64,000 nt of DNA from Girardinichthys multiradiatus (Eukaryota > Chordata > Actinopteri > Cyprinodontiformes > Goodeidae). A model generated the notes under the pieces. It did no database searches and was not told the origin of the DNA. It saw only the letters and a list, made by a program, of their open reading frames with translations. A program made the translations under genes and the position numbers. Shown in pieces: positions 63,901 through 64,000 of this stretch (position 1 is the first letter of the stretch; each line of letters opens with the position of its first letter). Location of the stretch: assembly GCF_021462225.1 (NCBI RefSeq), contig NC_061800.1:16476749-16540748 (forward strand), in the 5' to 3' direction.

Positions 63901-64000
63901 TTTTGCATTGTCTTCTCTCCTAAAAGTTACACTCTGTTTGCTGATTGCTGCTGAAAACATTTTTAAAGTCTAACCTATTTCAGGACCCGAAGAAATTAGT
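54911..64000 (+). CDS. stag3: Cohesin subunit STAG/SA family, most like stag3 (5' part only)
   Basis: STAG proteins bind the RAD21/REC8 kleisin in the cohesin ring that holds sister chromatids; STAG3 is the meiotic form. Coding exons: 54911-54951, 55052-55139, 58841-59005, 62853-62949, 63065-63141, and probably one starting at 63984. The N-terminus is acidic and Ser-rich, then basic ([17 protein letters not shown]). The STAG domain follows: [20 protein letters not shown], then [36 protein letters not shown] and MVEELDE, aligned with the conserved vertebrate block. GVVTAEM resembles STAG3's GIVTPEM more than the STAG1/2 version, hence the symbol, but that assignment rests on a few residues. 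The start is chosen as the ATG after an upstream ORF stop. The gene runs past the right edge. A Tc1 element and a LINE lie in introns 2 and 3. Confidence 0.85.
55251..55570. repeat. Left part of an older repeat split by Tc1 copy 2
   Basis: Begins near ACGGTGCCTTGCGAAAGTATTCA, a terminus common to an old fish DNA-transposon-like family, then reads ACATAAAGACTTGAACGTTTTTATT. After Tc1 copy 2 the sequence resumes with AAAAGTATTCACACATC and later GGTGACTTCTGAAAGCAATTGG (about 57603), words of the same family. So Tc1 copy 2 is nested in it. Confidence 0.55.
55571..57180 (+). mobile_element. Intact Tc1/mariner element, copy 2 (1610 bp)
   Basis: Same length and ends as copy 1. Terminal inverted repeats are 55571-55770 and 56981-57180, about 200 bp each, with copy 2's left arm differing from copy 1's matching arm at about one base. 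The right flank is TA (57181-57182). The left flank is AA, not TA, suggesting a point change in the target duplication or a mis-set edge by one base. It lies in intron 2 of the stag3-like gene, sense with it, and inverted relative to copy 1. Confidence 0.97.
55899..56903 (+). CDS. Tc1 transposase, 334 residues, copy 2 (intact frame)
   Basis: Full-length frame with the same domain layout as copy 1: helix-turn-helix, basic hook, and D148, D238, E273. Residues where it differs are K50, V91, R126, R157, M172, T173, G190, H218 and I246; 325 of 334 positions are identical. G190 restores the VWG motif usual in Tc1 transposases and R126 is basic, so of the two copies this one looks the more likely to be active. 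ATG 55899 is in good context just after the left arm. No promoter is visible beyond the terminal repeat. Confidence 0.97.
   Translation: MGKTADLTAVQKATIDTLKQEGKTQKDISERIGCSQSAVSRHLSGKSVGKKKCGRKRCTTRRGDRTLRKIVEKGRFQTLGDLRKQWTESGVETSRATVHRRVQEMGYRCRIPQVKPLLNQKQRQKRLTWATEKQHWTVAQWSKVLFSDESKFCMSFRNQGARVWRKTGEKEMTKCQKSSVKYPQSVMVWGAVSAAGVGPLCFIKGRVNAASYQEILEHFMLPSAEKLYGDEDFIFQHDLAPAHSAITTGKWFTDHGITVLNWPANSPDLNPIENLWDIVKRTLRDSRPNTLDELKAAIEASWASIRPQQCHRLIASMPRRIEAVISAKGFPTKY
57436..57575 (-). repeat. Fragment of the teleost repeat also found at 35.2 kb, inverted
   Basis: Reads GTGATGGACTGGCAATCTGT, CCAGGGTGTATCCCACCTC and GCTGGAGATAGGCATCAGCC on the plus strand, the reverse complement of phrases in the 35195-35540 repeat. 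Ends in AATGAATGGGTGGATAA, the usual terminus of this family. Confidence 0.8.
59270..61850 (-). mobile_element. L2/CR1-like LINE, 5'-truncated, decayed
   Basis: The 3' end lies at the left: TTCAGT repeats then TTTATTTATATAGCGCCAATTC (59271-59315), the familiar tail of a fish LINE family. The reverse transcriptase is on the minus strand from about 61850. After the first frame stops at 61135 the next frame continues with [18 protein letters not shown], then in another frame [18 protein letters not shown] and [18 protein letters not shown] is the catalytic box. Frameshifts make it inactive. It fills intron 3 of the stag3-like gene. Confidence 0.88.
61135..61773 (-). pseudogene. LINE reverse transcriptase N-terminal part (212 codons open)
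   Basis: Translation reads [19 protein letters not shown], then [39 protein letters not shown] and [20 protein letters not shown], the ordered motifs of a non-LTR reverse transcriptase of the L2/CR1 group. The [10 protein letters not shown] motif has the first catalytic aspartate. The frame ends at TAA 61135 while the RT continues in other frames toward 60800. Confidence 0.9.
61850..62600. repeat. Older repeat related to the one in med14 intron 10
   Basis: Shares wording in the same order with 31.8-34.5 kb: CATCCCTGTGGGGGAATTTTAG, GTCCAGACCTTGACTAGGTCACT, CCCAGCTTCTTTCCTGTTG, and then CACCACTGTTCCATGTAATCTCC and GATAATTGCTCTCAGTGTGG. No intact frame. It lies just 5' of the LINE in stag3 intron 3. 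Confidence 0.55.
62756..62806 (+). repeat. Perfect 22-bp inverted repeat (hairpin) upstream of a stag3 exon
   Basis: Arms 62756-62777 and 62785-62806 are exact reverse complements, separated by a 7-base loop. The arm starts AGGTTCTTTCTATTAAATTA. The 3' arm ends 46 bases before the acceptor of exon 62853-62949, within reach of the likely branch point. In pre-mRNA it would fold into a stable stem. It could be a miniature-element remnant. Confidence 0.9.
62950..63064 (+). other. stag3: Non-canonical GC-AG intron in the stag3-like gene
   Basis: The exon ends GGATGCAAAG and the intron begins GCAAGC; the acceptor is TTTTGTAG before GGGTGG. Only this junction gives the conserved CGCKGVVTAEM. No GT nearby keeps the frame. 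GC donors make up under 1% of vertebrate introns and are sometimes used for regulated splicing. Confidence 0.85.

Overview
The window is a stretch of vertebrate nuclear genome, almost certainly a ray-finned fish (teleost). Its genes are split by GT-AG introns into many small exons that translate to animal proteins. The introns are full of teleost-type repeats: Tc1/mariner DNA transposons in several stages of decay, hAT and piggyBac miniatures, an L2/CR1-like LINE and long tetranucleotide satellites. I see no bacterial, plasmid, phage or CRISPR feature. The repeat mix suggests a percomorph, perhaps a killifish or livebearer relative, but that is a guess.

Layout. (1) About 0.8-21.8 kb, minus strand: the 5' part of usp9x, a giant deubiquitinase. 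A non-coding first exon ends at 21422, the start codon is at 16412, and 22 coding exons give the first 1093 residues, including the ubiquitin-like domain. The catalytic domain lies outside the window. (2) About 21.9-25.6 kb: an AT-rich spacer between two divergent promoters. (3) 25.9-46.7 kb, plus strand: the complete coding region of med14, the Mediator backbone subunit, rebuilt as 29 exons and 1432 codons with all phases consistent, ending at a poly(A) signal near 47.35 kb. (4) 49.5-52.4 kb, plus strand: a complete 8-exon gene for a 261-residue helical protein I do not recognise. (5) 54.4-64.0 kb, plus strand: the 5' end of a cohesin STAG/SA gene, most like stag3, running off the window.

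Mobile DNA. Two 1610-bp Tc1-type elements (41865-43474 minus, 55571-57180 plus) each have 200-bp terminal inverted repeats and an intact 334-residue DD34E transposase. The proteins differ at 9 residues. The copies face in opposite directions about 12.1 kb apart and bracket the med14 3' end, the unknown gene and the stag3 start. Older layers include a Tc1 copy with two stops nested in an older repeat in med14 intron 10, a Sleeping Beauty-like relic at 53 kb, another Tc1 relic at 48.5 kb, a hAT miniature carrying a BED zinc-finger remnant at 17.4-18.1 kb, a 225-bp piggyBac-type miniature at 10.85 kb and a LINE with a YADD reverse transcriptase box at 59.3-61.85 kb.

The genes do not form a pathway operon. 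usp9x (ubiquitin removal), med14 (transcription) and stag3 (meiotic cohesion) are independent. The head-to-head usp9x/med14 order matches human Xp11.4, whereas human STAG3 is on chromosome 7, so the right half is a different linkage. The best leads for something undescribed are the unrecognised 261-residue gene, the intact inverted Tc1 pair, a CpG-rich island with a small ORF inside usp9x intron 1, and a perfect 22-bp hairpin just upstream of a stag3 exon.
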